A DNA stretch of 64,000 nucleotides, taken from Nocardia niigatensis NBRC 100131 (GTDB lineage: Bacteria; Actinomycetota; Actinomycetes; Mycobacteriales; Mycobacteriaceae). The position numbers were made by a program, and so were the translations under genes. The notes beneath the pieces were generated by a model that was not told where the DNA came from, ran no database searches, and was given only the letters and a program-made list of their open reading frames with translations. Of this stretch, positions 16,624-25,248 are shown in pieces. The stretch covers positions 281,790 through 345,789 of the forward strand of contig NZ_BAGC01000044.1 of assembly GCF_000308655.1 (NCBI RefSeq), given 5' to 3'. Within the stretch, counting starts at the first letter, position 1. Every line of letters starts with the position of its first letter.

Positions 16624-18006
16624 CTACGCCCGCGCCAGCGCGCGACTGCGCACCGGCAGCGTGTTGCCCGCGGCGGCGGCCCGGCGCGCGCCGTCGGCGA
16701 GTTCCTTCTTCAGCTCGCGGACGTAGACGTCGAAGTCGATCTGAATGGTGTGCCGCGGCGAGTTGTAGTAGCGCTCGGCGCGTTCGGCCTCGGCCTTCGC
16801 CATCGCGGTGGTCATATCCGCCTGCGACGGGAAGCGGTAGTTGCCCGACAGATACGCCGCGACCAGCTTGGACTGCTGCTCGGCGAAGTTCACCAGGGTC
16901 GGCATCGGCTGCGCCAGGCCGAGATAGAAGAGATTGTCGATGTCCGGCTTCAGTATCTGACGCCACAGCGGCAGCTTGTTGCTCGCGTCCGGCCGCAGCG
17001 CCGGATCGGTGAAGAACGGGAAGCTGATGTGATAGCCGGTGGCGCACACCACCACATCCACCTCTTCGGACGAACCGTCGGCGAAGTGCACGGTCTTGCC
17101 GTCCAGACGGGTGATGGCCGGCTTGAAATCGATGTCGCCGCAACCGACCCGGTGCAGGAACTCCTCACTCGCCGACGGATGCGCCTCGAAGGGCAGGTGA
17201 TCGGGCTTGGGCAGGCCGTAATCCTCCATGCGGCCGCGGTTCTTGACCACGAAGCGCTGCTTGAGCTTGAGCGCCACCTTGGGCGGCATCCACGCGGGCA
17301 CCACCTGCGTGTCGCCGACCTTGCCGCCGACGTACTTGGGCAGCACCCACACACCGCGGCGGGCCGAAACCCACAGCTTCGAGGCGAGGAACGTCTGCGA
17401 CAGCTCCGAGGCGATGTCCAGGCCGGAATTGCCCATGCCCACCACGACGACTCGCTTGCCGCGCATGTCGATCGGGTCGAACGGGTCGTTGTAGGCGTGC
17501 GAATGGATCAGCGTGCCGTCGAACTCACCCGGGTAGTCGGGGGTGCGCGGATCCCAGTGGTGACCGTTGGCCACGATCAGCGCGTCGTAGGTCTCGACGC
17601 GGCCCTGATCGGTGGTGAGGGTCCACAGGCCGTCGGCGCCCCGCTCGGCCGAGGTCACCTTGTTGTTGAAGATGATCCGGTCGCGGATGTCGAAGTGGTC
17701 GACGTAATCCTTGAAGTACTGGTGCAACTGGCTGTGGTGCGGGAAGTCCGGCCATTCCGCGGGCGCCGGGAAGTCCTCGAATTGCAGCCGGAACTTCGAG
17801 GTGTCGATGTGCAGGCTCTGGTAGCAGGCCGACATCCCGTTCGGGTTCTTGTAGTACCAGTTGCCGCCCACCTCGTCGGAGGCTTCGTAGCAGTCGAAGG
17901 GAATGCCGTATTCGGCGAGCCGTTTCGCGGCGGTGATGCCGGACGGGCCGGCGCCGATGATGGCGACCCGGGGCAGCTCACGATTTTGTGCAGATAGCGC
18001 AGCCAA
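16624..18006 (-). CDS. Flavin-containing monooxygenase (class B, MymA-like)
   Basis: A 460-aa FAD/NADPH monooxygenase. GAGPSG near residue 18 binds FAD, GMGNSG binds NADPH, and the class signature FxGxxxHxxxY is present as FDGTLIHSHAY. Such enzymes oxygenate soft heteroatoms or insert oxygen into ketones. TTG at 18006 is chosen over the ATG at 18066: it has AGGAG 6 nt upstream, whereas the ATG has none and would crowd the operator. It is first in a five-gene run (monooxygenase, esterase, acyl-CoA synthetase, amidohydrolase, SDR). The promoter TAGACA-N17-TAGCGT overlaps the TetR operator, so repression by the divergent TetR is expected. Confidence 0.9.
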   Translation of the reverse strand: MAALSAQNRELPRVAIIGAGPSGITAAKRLAEYGIPFDCYEASDEVGGNWYYKNPNGMSACYQSLHIDTSKFRLQFEDFPAPAEWPDFPHHSQLHQYFKDYVDHFDIRDRIIFNNKVTSAERGADGLWTLTTDQGRVETYDALIVANGHHWDPRTPDYPGEFDGTLIHSHAYNDPFDPIDMRGKRVVVVGMGNSGLDIASELSQTFLASKLWVSARRGVWVLPKYVGGKVGDTQVVPAWMPPKVALKLKQRFVVKNRGRMEDYGLPKPDHLPFEAHPSASEEFLHRVGCGDIDFKPAITRLDGKTVHFADGSSEEVDVVVCATGYHISFPFFTDPALRPDASNKLPLWRQILKPDIDNLFYLGLAQPMPTLVNFAEQQSKLVAAYLSGNYRFPSQADMTTAMAKAEAERAERYYNSPRHTIQIDFDVYVRELKKELADGARRAAAAGNTLPVRSRALARA

Positions 18007-18071
18007 TTCACTCTCCTGGTTCGGCGACGGGCCATTGAGCCCTGCCGGACGTGACGTGCCACACACGCTAA

Positions 18072-18100
18072 CACTCGCTAGACAGTGTGTCTAGTGAGTG
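18072..18100. promoter_or_regulatory. 29-bp operator between FMO cluster and tetR
   Basis: Arms CACTCGCTAGACA and TGTCTAGTGAGTG match at 12 of 13 positions around GTG. The right arm overlaps the -35 region of the TetR promoter, and the site lies between the -35 (TAGACA) and -10 (TAGCGT) of the monooxygenase promoter. Size and symmetry fit a TetR dimer pair. Confidence 0.85.
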
Positions 18101-18122
18101 AACTTGCGTCTATTATTCAAGC

Positions 18123-18758
18123 GTGACCCGATCCGATGTAGACCCCGACGCACCCCGGCGCACCTCGCTGCGCGACGAACAGAAGCGGCTCACCCGCAGC
18201 CGGCTCATCGACGCGGCCAAACAGCTGTTCACCACGGAGGGTTACGCGCCGGTCCGCGTCGACGACATCGCCGCCGCCGTGGGCTGCAGCCGCGCCACCT
18301 TCTACCTGCACTTCACCGGCAAACCCGATGTGCTGCGGGCAATCGCCGAACAGGGCACACTGCCCAGCGTCCAGCACTTCTACGAGGACCTCGACCATGT
18401 GCTCGACACCGGCTCACGCGAGGAATTCGCCGCCTGGATGCGCCGCGCCATCGACTGGTTCCAGGAATACAAGGACCTACTCCCCGCGTGGGACGAGGCG
18501 ACCACCCTCGAACCCGAGTTCCGCGAGGTGGCCAGGGAAGGCATCATGGCCCTCCCCAACGTCATGAGCTCCTACCTCTCCCGCTGGCCCGCCGACCGCC
18601 AGGACGAAGCCCACCTGCGCGTGGAACTCCTTGTCGCCCAACTGGAACGCTTCTTCACCCGGTGGGCCATGCAGGGCACCATCGACGTCTCCGCCGAGGA
18701 GGCCGCGAACGTCCTCACCGACATCTGGTACCCGGCCCTGCAGACCCCCGGAAAGTAG
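18123..18758 (+). CDS. TetR-family regulator of the FMO cluster
   Basis: A 211-aa repressor. Residues 20-65 form the TetR helix-turn-helix (RSRLIDAAKQLFTTEGY...VDDIAAAVGCSRATFYLHFTGK). The C-terminal helical ligand domain is of unknown specificity. It starts GTG at 18123, exactly 6 nt after TATTAT (18111-18116), so the mRNA should be leaderless. It is divergent from the FMO operon with the palindrome between, so it very likely represses both. Confidence 0.9.
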   Translation: MTRSDVDPDAPRRTSLRDEQKRLTRSRLIDAAKQLFTTEGYAPVRVDDIAAAVGCSRATFYLHFTGKPDVLRAIAEQGTLPSVQHFYEDLDHVLDTGSREEFAAWMRRAIDWFQEYKDLLPAWDEATTLEPEFREVAREGIMALPNVMSSYLSRWPADRQDEAHLRVELLVAQLERFFTRWAMQGTIDVSAEEAANVLTDIWYPALQTPGK

Positions 18759-18929
18759 TACCGGGAGGCAGTCCCTTTGCGCTGACGCCGTGCTGCAACA
18801 GAATGTCGACGGCTCGACCGGTCAACAGTCGGCCGACTCCAGGTATAACGGCACCACCGGATTCATTGCCGGAAGTTCGTCCACTGAAAGCTCCGGCCTG
18901 AATGCGATCGAAGCGTTCCTGAACGGCTT

Positions 18930-19367
18930 TCAGACCGGCAGCACCGGCGGCCAGGTCGTTTCCCACTGCGCCGGCGTGACACGGGCTCGGTCCAGTTCCC
19001 AGAATGCGCGCAGCGCAAGGATTTTGCCGTCGGAATTCACGCGGTAGACGGCGACGAGATCGACCTCGACGGCAATGTCCGGGCGGGTGCTGCGGATGGT
19101 GCCGGTGAAGGCGGCTTCGTCGCCGCAGGCGAAAGAATCCGTCCAGGTGAATTCGATGCGGCTGGGGGCGATTGCCTTGTCCCAGAAGGCCGCGATGGCT
19201 TCCTGGCCCGAATGGCCCTCGCCGATCGGGTCGTACGGGGAGATACCGACCGGGTCCTCGACACGGGCGTCCGGCGCGAAGAGTGACAGCCACTCGTCCT
19301 TGCGCTGGGCGCGCACTGCCGCCTGCGAGGCGAGGCCGGCGCGGCGGGCGGGGTGTTCGGGCGGCAT
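18930..19367 (-). CDS. SnoaL/NTF2-like protein
   Basis: A 145-aa alpha+beta barrel protein of the nuclear transport factor 2 superfamily. The typical VEDPVG..PY, GHSGQEAIAAFWDKAIAPS and GxxV/LxLxAFWExDRAR patterns are visible, as in polyketide cyclases and steroid isomerases. ATG at 19367 with GAGGATGG upstream is preferred to the upstream frame. Substrate unknown. Confidence 0.75.
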   Translation of the reverse strand: MPPEHPARRAGLASQAAVRAQRKDEWLSLFAPDARVEDPVGISPYDPIGEGHSGQEAIAAFWDKAIAPSRIEFTWTDSFACGDEAAFTGTIRSTRPDIAVEVDLVAVYRVNSDGKILALRAFWELDRARVTPAQWETTWPPVLPV

Positions 19368-19615
19368 TCCGCCATCCTCACCGGCGGTGGGGTGGGCGGG
19401 GGCGGCGAATACCGGTGAGCGGGATATTCGAAGGCCGACGCGGCGATCGGGCCCGCCCGTGCGAATTGCGGGCGTCAGGCGGCCCGGACGCGCGGGGTGA
19501 GAGGTCACCGGCGGAGAACGAGAACTCCGGTCATACCGTGGCGTGTCTCACACGGGGAGAAATGACTCGGGCCGACGCCATTTCGACGTCGGCCCGGAAT
19601 CTGAAATCTAATTGT

Positions 19616-19831
19616 TTAGGAATGGGAGGCGGCGGAACCGGTCCAGCCGAAACCCGCGCCCTGATCGGTCGGCTGGGTGTTGTTGACCAGCGCCTGGCAC
19701 TGGTCGTAGGTCTGGCCCGACTGGATGCACGCCGTCCACGGGTCGTAGATCGTGGGGAAATCGGCGGCCGCGGTGGCGGCCGGGCCGGCGATACCGCCCG
19801 CGATCACAGCGGCGACGACAAGCTTCTTCAC
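19616..19831 (-). CDS. Small secreted protein, function unknown
   Basis: A 71-aa protein: signal peptide KKLVVAAVIAGGIAGPAATAAA, then a 47-residue mature part with two cysteines (ACIQS and DQCQALV) that could form one disulphide. It starts with GTG at 19831 with GGAGGA upstream. No family recognised. Confidence 0.65.
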   Translation of the reverse strand: MKKLVVAAVIAGGIAGPAATAAADFPTIYDPWTACIQSGQTYDQCQALVNNTQPTDQGAGFGWTGSAASHS

Positions 19832-19984
19832 GTGGGGTCCTCCAAAGTCTCGACCGAATTCCGGTAAAGGTTGCCACGCGAATCGAAAATCACCAAGCGA
19901 TAGGGGAATTGGTCAAGTCGATTCGGGCCGGGCCCCTAACGAGCCGGGGTGAACCCCTAACGCGGCGGGCCCGGACCGTACCGA

Positions 19985-20785
19985 TCAGGCGGCGCGAGCG
20001 GCCGCCAGCGAATCGCTCGCCGCATAGTAGCGATCGGTCAGCAAGCGCACCACGGCCGGATGCACACCGATCGGCTCGGCGACACCGTCCGCGCCCGCCT
20101 CGTGCAGGCGCTGCTGGAACAGGCCGTGCGCGAGCAGATAGGAGGCCACGAAGACCCGGCGCGCACCCGAGGCCCGCACCGCCGCAACCACTTCCGGCAC
20201 CTTCGGCTCACCGGTCGCGATATAGGCCAAGTGGGCGGTCGTGCCGACCCGGTCGGAGAGCAGGTTGGCCGCGCGCTGCACATCCCGGCGCGCCCGCGCG
20301 TCGGAGGAACCCGCGGCGGCGAACACCACCGCGTCCCCCGGCCGCCAGCCCGCCGTCAGCAGCCGCAGGTGCATGACCTCGGCCAGCGCCGGGTCGGGCC
20401 CCATGGCCTGGGTGACCGCGACCGCGTTGTGCGCACTCGCGGCCACCTCTCGAGGCACGTCCTGATACACGTGGTAGCCCGAGGCCAGGAAGGCCGGAAC
20501 CACCACGGCGGGAACCGGATCCAGATCCCGCAGCACCTCGGCCGGGGCGGGCCCCAGCACATCCACGAACGCGGTGCGCACCCGCGGCGCGACCGCGATC
20601 TCACGCAACGATGCCGATGCGGCCCCGAAATCGGCACCGGCACCTGTCTCGGTCATGACACCGCGGGCTCCGTGCGCGTGCGCACTCAGCTCCCGTGCCA
20701 CCGCATCCGCCAGTTCGGCGATCATCTCGACGCCTCGCGCGCTCCGGGTGCCGTGTGCCACCAGCACCAGCGCGGGCGCGCTCAC
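19985..20785 (-). CDS. Sirohydrochlorin chelatase (CbiX/SirB type)
   Basis: A 266-aa protein with the class II chelatase pattern: LVLVAHGTRSARG at the N-terminus (metal-binding His), PAFLASGYHVYQDVPRE in the middle (second conserved His) and a second CbiX-like half with VASYLLAHGLFQQRL. It inserts iron into sirohydrochlorin to make siroheme, the cofactor of NirB. GTG at 20785 overlaps the nnaR stop (GTGA at 20782-20785). It is the last gene of the narK-nirB-nirD-nnaR operon, and that context supports iron over cobalt. Confidence 0.88.
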   Translation of the reverse strand: MSAPALVLVAHGTRSARGVEMIAELADAVARELSAHAHGARGVMTETGAGADFGAASASLREIAVAPRVRTAFVDVLGPAPAEVLRDLDPVPAVVVPAFLASGYHVYQDVPREVAASAHNAVAVTQAMGPDPALAEVMHLRLLTAGWRPGDAVVFAAAGSSDARARRDVQRAANLLSDRVGTTAHLAYIATGEPKVPEVVAAVRASGARRVFVASYLLAHGLFQQRLHEAGADGVAEPIGVHPAVVRLLTDRYYAASDSLAAARAA

Positions 20786-22200
20786 CACGCACCCCCGGCT
20801 GGACGGATGGGACGCGCGGCCGCCACGGGGGCGGGACGGGCGGCCGAGGCCGCCTGCGCCGGGAAGCCCACGGGGCGGGCCGAGCCGTTCACCGGAGTCA
20901 CCGGGCGGCGGGCCGCGACGGCGGTCGGCGGAACGTCCGCGTGCGGCGCACGGGCACCGGGAATGCGCGCCGGCGCCTCGCGGCGCGCGCCCAGACCCTG
21001 GGTGTGCGCCGGAACCGGTTGGCGCGCAGCCGGAACCGCGGGCTCCGGGTGCGGGTTGTCGGTGCACTCGGCGGGGTCCAGGGCCAGCCGGTAGCCGCGC
21101 TTGACGACGGTCTGGATGGACTTGGGGGCGCCCAGGCCCGCGCGCAGACGGGCGATGGCGGTCTCCACGGCGTGGGTGTCGTCGCCCCCACCGGGGAGGG
21201 CGGCGAGCAGATCCTCGCGGGAGACGACCCGGCCCGGCTGCCGGGCCAGGGAACGCATGAGCGCCATGGGCGCGGGAGCCAGCTGCCGCACCTGACCGTC
21301 CACCACGACGCAGGCGCCGCGCACGCTGAGGACGTGGCCCGCGGCCTGAATCCGGTTGGCGCGCCGGGGAAGTTCCTCGGCGACGTGGCGGGCCAGCGCG
21401 CCCAGGCGGGCCCGGCCGGGCATGGAGGTGGGCACGCCCAGCTCCTCCAGCGGCGCGGCGGTGATGGGACCGACGCAGGCCGGCAGCACCCGGGTGCGGA
21501 AGGCGTGCAGTACGGCCTCCAGCAGCCCGGTTTCCTTGGCGCGCATGAGAAGTGACGCCACGGCCGGGGCGCTGGTGAAGGTCACGCAGTCCAGTCCGGC
21601 GGTGACGATCCCCTCGATGAGGCGATCCATGGGGGTGCGGTCGTCCGGCGGAATCCACCGGTAGACCGGAACCGGGACCACATCGGCTCCGGCACAGCGC
21701 AATACCTCGCAGAAGTCCGGCACCGGCTCCCACTCGGTGGTGGCGCCGTGCAGCTGCACCGCGATCCGGACCCCCTCGACCCCCTGGGCCAGCAGGTGGT
21801 CCAGCACCTCGGCGCTGGATTCCGAAGCGGGAGACCATTCTTCGCGCAGCTCGGCCGCGCGGATGGCGCCCTTGGCCTTGGGTCCGCGGGCCAGCATGCG
21901 GGTCGAGGCCAGGGTGGTGCGCAGGTCCTCGGCCAGGCCCCAGCCCTCCGCGGCCTCCATCCAGCCGCGGAAGCCGATGCCGGTGGTAGCCACCGAGATC
22001 CGCGGCGGGTCCGCGACCAGCTGCCGCGTCACCCGCTCCAGCTCGGTGTCGTCGGCCAGTGGGATGATCCGGATGGCCGGGGCGGCAATGACATTCGCGC
22101 CGCGCCGGGCCAGCAGGGTGCCGAGTTCCTCGGCGCGCCGGGCGGCCGTGATGCCGACCGTGAATCCGGCCAGGGGGGTACCGCCGTCAACCTCGGTCAT
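20782..22200 (-). CDS. nnaR: NnaR, HemD-like regulator of nitrate assimilation
   Basis: A 472-aa two-part protein. Residues 1-265 are a uroporphyrinogen-III synthase-like domain (GFTVGITAARRAEEL, FTSAPAVASLL). Residues 275-370 form a winged helix of the response-regulator type (RVVSREDLLAALPGG...VETAIARLRAGLG..IQTVVKRGYRLAL). This fusion is NnaR, known from Streptomyces and Mycobacterium smegmatis as a co-activator with GlnR of nitrite-reduction genes. The last 95 residues are a Pro/Ala/Arg-rich disordered tail. The ATG overlaps the nirD stop (ATGA). Confidence 0.88.
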   Translation of the reverse strand: MTEVDGGTPLAGFTVGITAARRAEELGTLLARRGANVIAAPAIRIIPLADDTELERVTRQLVADPPRISVATTGIGFRGWMEAAEGWGLAEDLRTTLASTRMLARGPKAKGAIRAAELREEWSPASESSAEVLDHLLAQGVEGVRIAVQLHGATTEWEPVPDFCEVLRCAGADVVPVPVYRWIPPDDRTPMDRLIEGIVTAGLDCVTFTSAPAVASLLMRAKETGLLEAVLHAFRTRVLPACVGPITAAPLEELGVPTSMPGRARLGALARHVAEELPRRANRIQAAGHVLSVRGACVVVDGQVRQLAPAPMALMRSLARQPGRVVSREDLLAALPGGGDDTHAVETAIARLRAGLGAPKSIQTVVKRGYRLALDPAECTDNPHPEPAVPAARQPVPAHTQGLGARREAPARIPGARAPHADVPPTAVAARRPVTPVNGSARPVGFPAQAASAARPAPVAAARPIRPAGGAW

Positions 22201-22592
22201 GCCGTACCGCCGACGAATTGGACGGGGTCGTTGGACACCGCGACCACGCCGTCCGACACCTGGACGGCGTAGATCGGCAGGGAGATGGTGTCATCGTCCA
22301 GGCACCGCCCATCGATCAGCGAGAAGGCCTGCTTGAGCAGGGGCGAAGCCACCACCGGCACCCCGCCGCGGTCGCCCACCAGGCCGCGCGACATGACCGC
22401 CGCGCGTCCGAAGGGATCGATATTGCCGACGGCGAACAGCGTCCCGTCGGCGGTGAGGAACAGGGCTGCCTGACGGCCGCCCTTGAGCAGGACCGCCACG
22501 CCGCGGCCGGGAATCAGATAGTCCTGCCGGCAGGCCTGTGTCCAACCGGAAACTGCGGTGACTGCGGTGCTGGGTGTGTCGATCACGGTCAT
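22197..22592 (-). CDS. nirD: NirD, nitrite reductase small subunit
   Basis: A 131-aa Rieske-fold protein lacking the cluster-binding Cys/His pairs, as normal for NirD. The family pattern CRQDYLIPGRGVAVLL, GxLFAVGNIDPFGRAAVMSRGLVGD and ASPLLKQAFSLIDGRCLDD is clear. It partners NirB. ATG at 22592 has GGAGGAGAG upstream and follows nirB by 65 bp. Confidence 0.95.
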   Translation of the reverse strand: MTVIDTPSTAVTAVSGWTQACRQDYLIPGRGVAVLLKGGRQAALFLTADGTLFAVGNIDPFGRAAVMSRGLVGDRGGVPVVASPLLKQAFSLIDGRCLDDDTISLPIYAVQVSDGVVAVSNDPVQFVGGTA

Positions 22593-22657
22593 CGGTAACT
22601 CTCCTCCGAACGCCTTATCTATTGGTACCGGCGTCCTGTTTCCTCGCGGTTAAGCAG

Positions 22658-25222
22658 TCATTTCCCGTGCGTGGCGGTCTCTGTGGCACTGGTCGCATTG
22701 ACCGGAATGTCCGGAATTCCCAGCAGGACAGGCACCTTGCGCTCACCGGTCTCGTCGAACCCGATGGTCGGGTCGGACTCCTCCGGCGCGTTCACGAAGG
22801 ACACGAAGCGCGACAGCTTGCCCTCGTCCTCGAGCACCGCGGCCCACTCGTCCTTGTACCCTTCGACGTGCTTGGCCATGGCCGCCTCCAAATCAGCGGC
22901 GATACCCAGGCTGTCCTCGCAGACCACCTGCTTGAGGTAGTCGATGCCGCCCTCCAGGGCCTCCTGCCACGGCGCGGTGCGCTGCAGCCGGTCCGCGGTG
23001 CGGATGTAGAACATCAGGTAGCGGTCGATGTAGCGGATCAGCGTCTCATCGTCGAGCTCACCGGCCAGCAGCACCGCGTGCTTCGGGGTCAGACCACCGT
23101 TGCCGCCGACATACAGGTTCCAGCCGTTCTCGGTGGCGATGACGCCGACGTCCTTGCCGCGCGCCTCCGCGCACTCCCGGGCGCAACCCGAGACCGCCAG
23201 CTTCAGCTTGTGCGGGGAACGCAAACCGCGGTAACGCTTTTCGAGCAGTACGGCCATGCCGACCGAGTCCTGCTGGCCGTAGCGGCACCAGGTCGAGCCC
23301 ACGCAGGACTTCACGGTGCGCAGCGACTTGCCGTAGGCGTGACCGGACTCCATGCCCGCGTCGACCAGGCGCTTCCAGATCAGCGGCAGCTGCTCCACGC
23401 GGGCGCCGAACAGGTCGATGCGCTGACCGCCGGTGACCTTCACGTACAGGTCGAACTCCTTGGCCACCTCACCGATGGTGATGAGCTGCTCGGCGGTCAC
23501 CTCACCGCCGGGCATGCGCGGCACCACCGAGTAGGTGCCGTTCTTCTGCAGGTTGGCCAGGAAGTGGTCGTTGGTGTCCTGCAGCGAGGCCTGCTCGCCG
23601 TCGAGGATGTGATCGCTCGAGGTGGACGCCAGGATGGAGGCGACGGTCGGCTTGCAGATGTCGCAGCCGGTTCCGGTGCCGTACTTGGCGATCAGGCCCG
23701 AGAAGGTGCGGATGCCGGTCGACTGGATGATGTGGAACAGCTCGGCCCGCGACTGCGTGAAGTGCTCGCACAGCGACTTGGAGACCGCCACACCTGACTG
23801 CTCCAGCAGCTTCTTGAGCATGGGAACGCAACCGCCGCAGGAGGTTCCGGCATTGGTGCAGCTCTTGATGGCCGGCACGTCGCAGGCGCCGTCGGCGATG
23901 GCGCCGCAGATCGAGCCCTTGGACACGTTGTTGCAGGAGCAGATCTGCGCGTCGTCGGGCAGCGCGTCCGCGCCGAGTTCCGCACCGGCCGGGGAGATCA
24001 GCGCGGCCGGATCGGCCGGCAGCGGACGGCCGACCAGCGGGCGCAGCGCCGAGTACTGGGTCGCGTCACCGACCAGCACACCGCCGAGCAGGGTCTGCGC
24101 GTCATCGGAGACGACCAGCTTGGCGTAGGTGCCCTTGGCCGCGTCGTGCAGCACCACCGACAGCGCGCCCTCGGTGCGGCCGTGCGCGTCACCGAAGGAC
24201 GCCACGTCCACACCCAGCAGCTTCAGCTTGGTGGACAGGTCCGCGCCCGGAAACTCGCCCGCGCCGCCGAGCAGACGGTCGGCGACCACCTCGGCGGTGT
24301 TGTAGCCGGGGGCGACCAGGCCGTAGCAGACACCCTCGACCGCCGCGACCTCGCCGATCGCGTAGATGTTCGGGTCCGAGGTCTGCAGGCCCAGGTCGGT
24401 GATGACACCGCCGCGCTCGCCGACCGCCAGGCCCGCACCGCGGGCGATTTCGTCACGTGGACGGACACCCGCCGCGAAAACCACCAGGGCGGAACGCAAT
24501 TCGCTGCCGTCGGAGAAGCTGACCTTGAGCTTCTCGGCCAGCGGCGCGTCCTCGACGGTCTCGATGGAGGAGGTGCCGACACCGGTGTGCACGGCCAGAC
24601 CCAGCTCGGTCACCAGCTTCTCGAGGATGGCGCCGCCGCCCTCGTCGATCTGGGCCGGCATCAGCCACTTGTTGAACTCGACCACGTGCGGGGTCATGCC
24701 CAGCAGGCGCAGCGCGTTGGCCGCCTCCAGGCCGAGCAGACCGCCGCCGACCACGATGCCGACCGCGCCCGGACCGGCCGCCTCGGCCGCGGCCCGGATG
24801 CCGTCCAGGTCGTCGATGGTGCGGTAGACGAAGCAGCCATCCGCGTCGTGGCCCGGCACCGGCGGCACGAAGGCGTAGGAGCCGGTCGCGAGAACCAGTG
24901 CGTCGTAACCGATCACCTCACCGCTGGAGGTGGTGACCTTGCGGGCGGTGCGGTCGATGACGTCGGCCTTCACACCGAGCCGGACGTCGACCAGGGAGTC
25001 GCCCTCGTACTCGTTGCCGGGCAGCGCCAGCGCGGACGCCTCCCAGATGCCGACGTAGGAGGACAGGCCGACGCGGTCGTAGGCGGCCAGCTTCTCCTCG
25101 CTGAGGACGATGACCTGCCAGGTCCCGGCCTCGTCACGAGAGCGCAGCGCCTCCACGAAGCGGTGCCCGACCATGCCGTGGCCGACCACTACGACGGTCT
25201 TGCGTTCGATGCTGTGGGTCAT
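22658..25222 (-). CDS. nirB: NirB, NADH-dependent assimilatory nitrite reductase large subunit
   Basis: An 854-aa protein reducing nitrite to ammonium. Domains in order: FAD/NADH reductase (VVVGHGMVGHRF at residue 10; LATGSYAFVPP), a [2Fe-2S] BFD-like region (CSCNNVSKGSICGAI...CTNAGTSCGGC), then the nitrite/sulphite reductase core. The siroheme-[4Fe-4S] cysteines are in GSTWCRYG and SGCARECAEA. ATG at 25222 has AAAGGGA upstream. It lies 26 bp after narK and before nirD. Confidence 0.96.
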   Translation of the reverse strand: MTHSIERKTVVVVGHGMVGHRFVEALRSRDEAGTWQVIVLSEEKLAAYDRVGLSSYVGIWEASALALPGNEYEGDSLVDVRLGVKADVIDRTARKVTTSSGEVIGYDALVLATGSYAFVPPVPGHDADGCFVYRTIDDLDGIRAAAEAAGPGAVGIVVGGGLLGLEAANALRLLGMTPHVVEFNKWLMPAQIDEGGGAILEKLVTELGLAVHTGVGTSSIETVEDAPLAEKLKVSFSDGSELRSALVVFAAGVRPRDEIARGAGLAVGERGGVITDLGLQTSDPNIYAIGEVAAVEGVCYGLVAPGYNTAEVVADRLLGGAGEFPGADLSTKLKLLGVDVASFGDAHGRTEGALSVVLHDAAKGTYAKLVVSDDAQTLLGGVLVGDATQYSALRPLVGRPLPADPAALISPAGAELGADALPDDAQICSCNNVSKGSICGAIADGACDVPAIKSCTNAGTSCGGCVPMLKKLLEQSGVAVSKSLCEHFTQSRAELFHIIQSTGIRTFSGLIAKYGTGTGCDICKPTVASILASTSSDHILDGEQASLQDTNDHFLANLQKNGTYSVVPRMPGGEVTAEQLITIGEVAKEFDLYVKVTGGQRIDLFGARVEQLPLIWKRLVDAGMESGHAYGKSLRTVKSCVGSTWCRYGQQDSVGMAVLLEKRYRGLRSPHKLKLAVSGCARECAEARGKDVGVIATENGWNLYVGGNGGLTPKHAVLLAGELDDETLIRYIDRYLMFYIRTADRLQRTAPWQEALEGGIDYLKQVVCEDSLGIAADLEAAMAKHVEGYKDEWAAVLEDEGKLSRFVSFVNAPEESDPTIGFDETGERKVPVLLGIPDIPVNATSATETATHGK

Positions 25223-25248
25223 GACGGTCCCTTTCGCGGATGGGGAAG

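Noticed and set aside
18009..18066. ATG start at 18066 for the monooxygenase
   Set aside because: No ribosome-binding site, and it would place the start inside the promoter region near the operator. TTG 18006 has AGGAG at the right distance.
20786..21838. N-terminal extension of the sirohydrochlorin chelatase frame
   Set aside because: This part runs out of frame through nnaR. The GTGA overlap at 20782-20785 and the conserved LVLVAHGTR start mark the real beginning.
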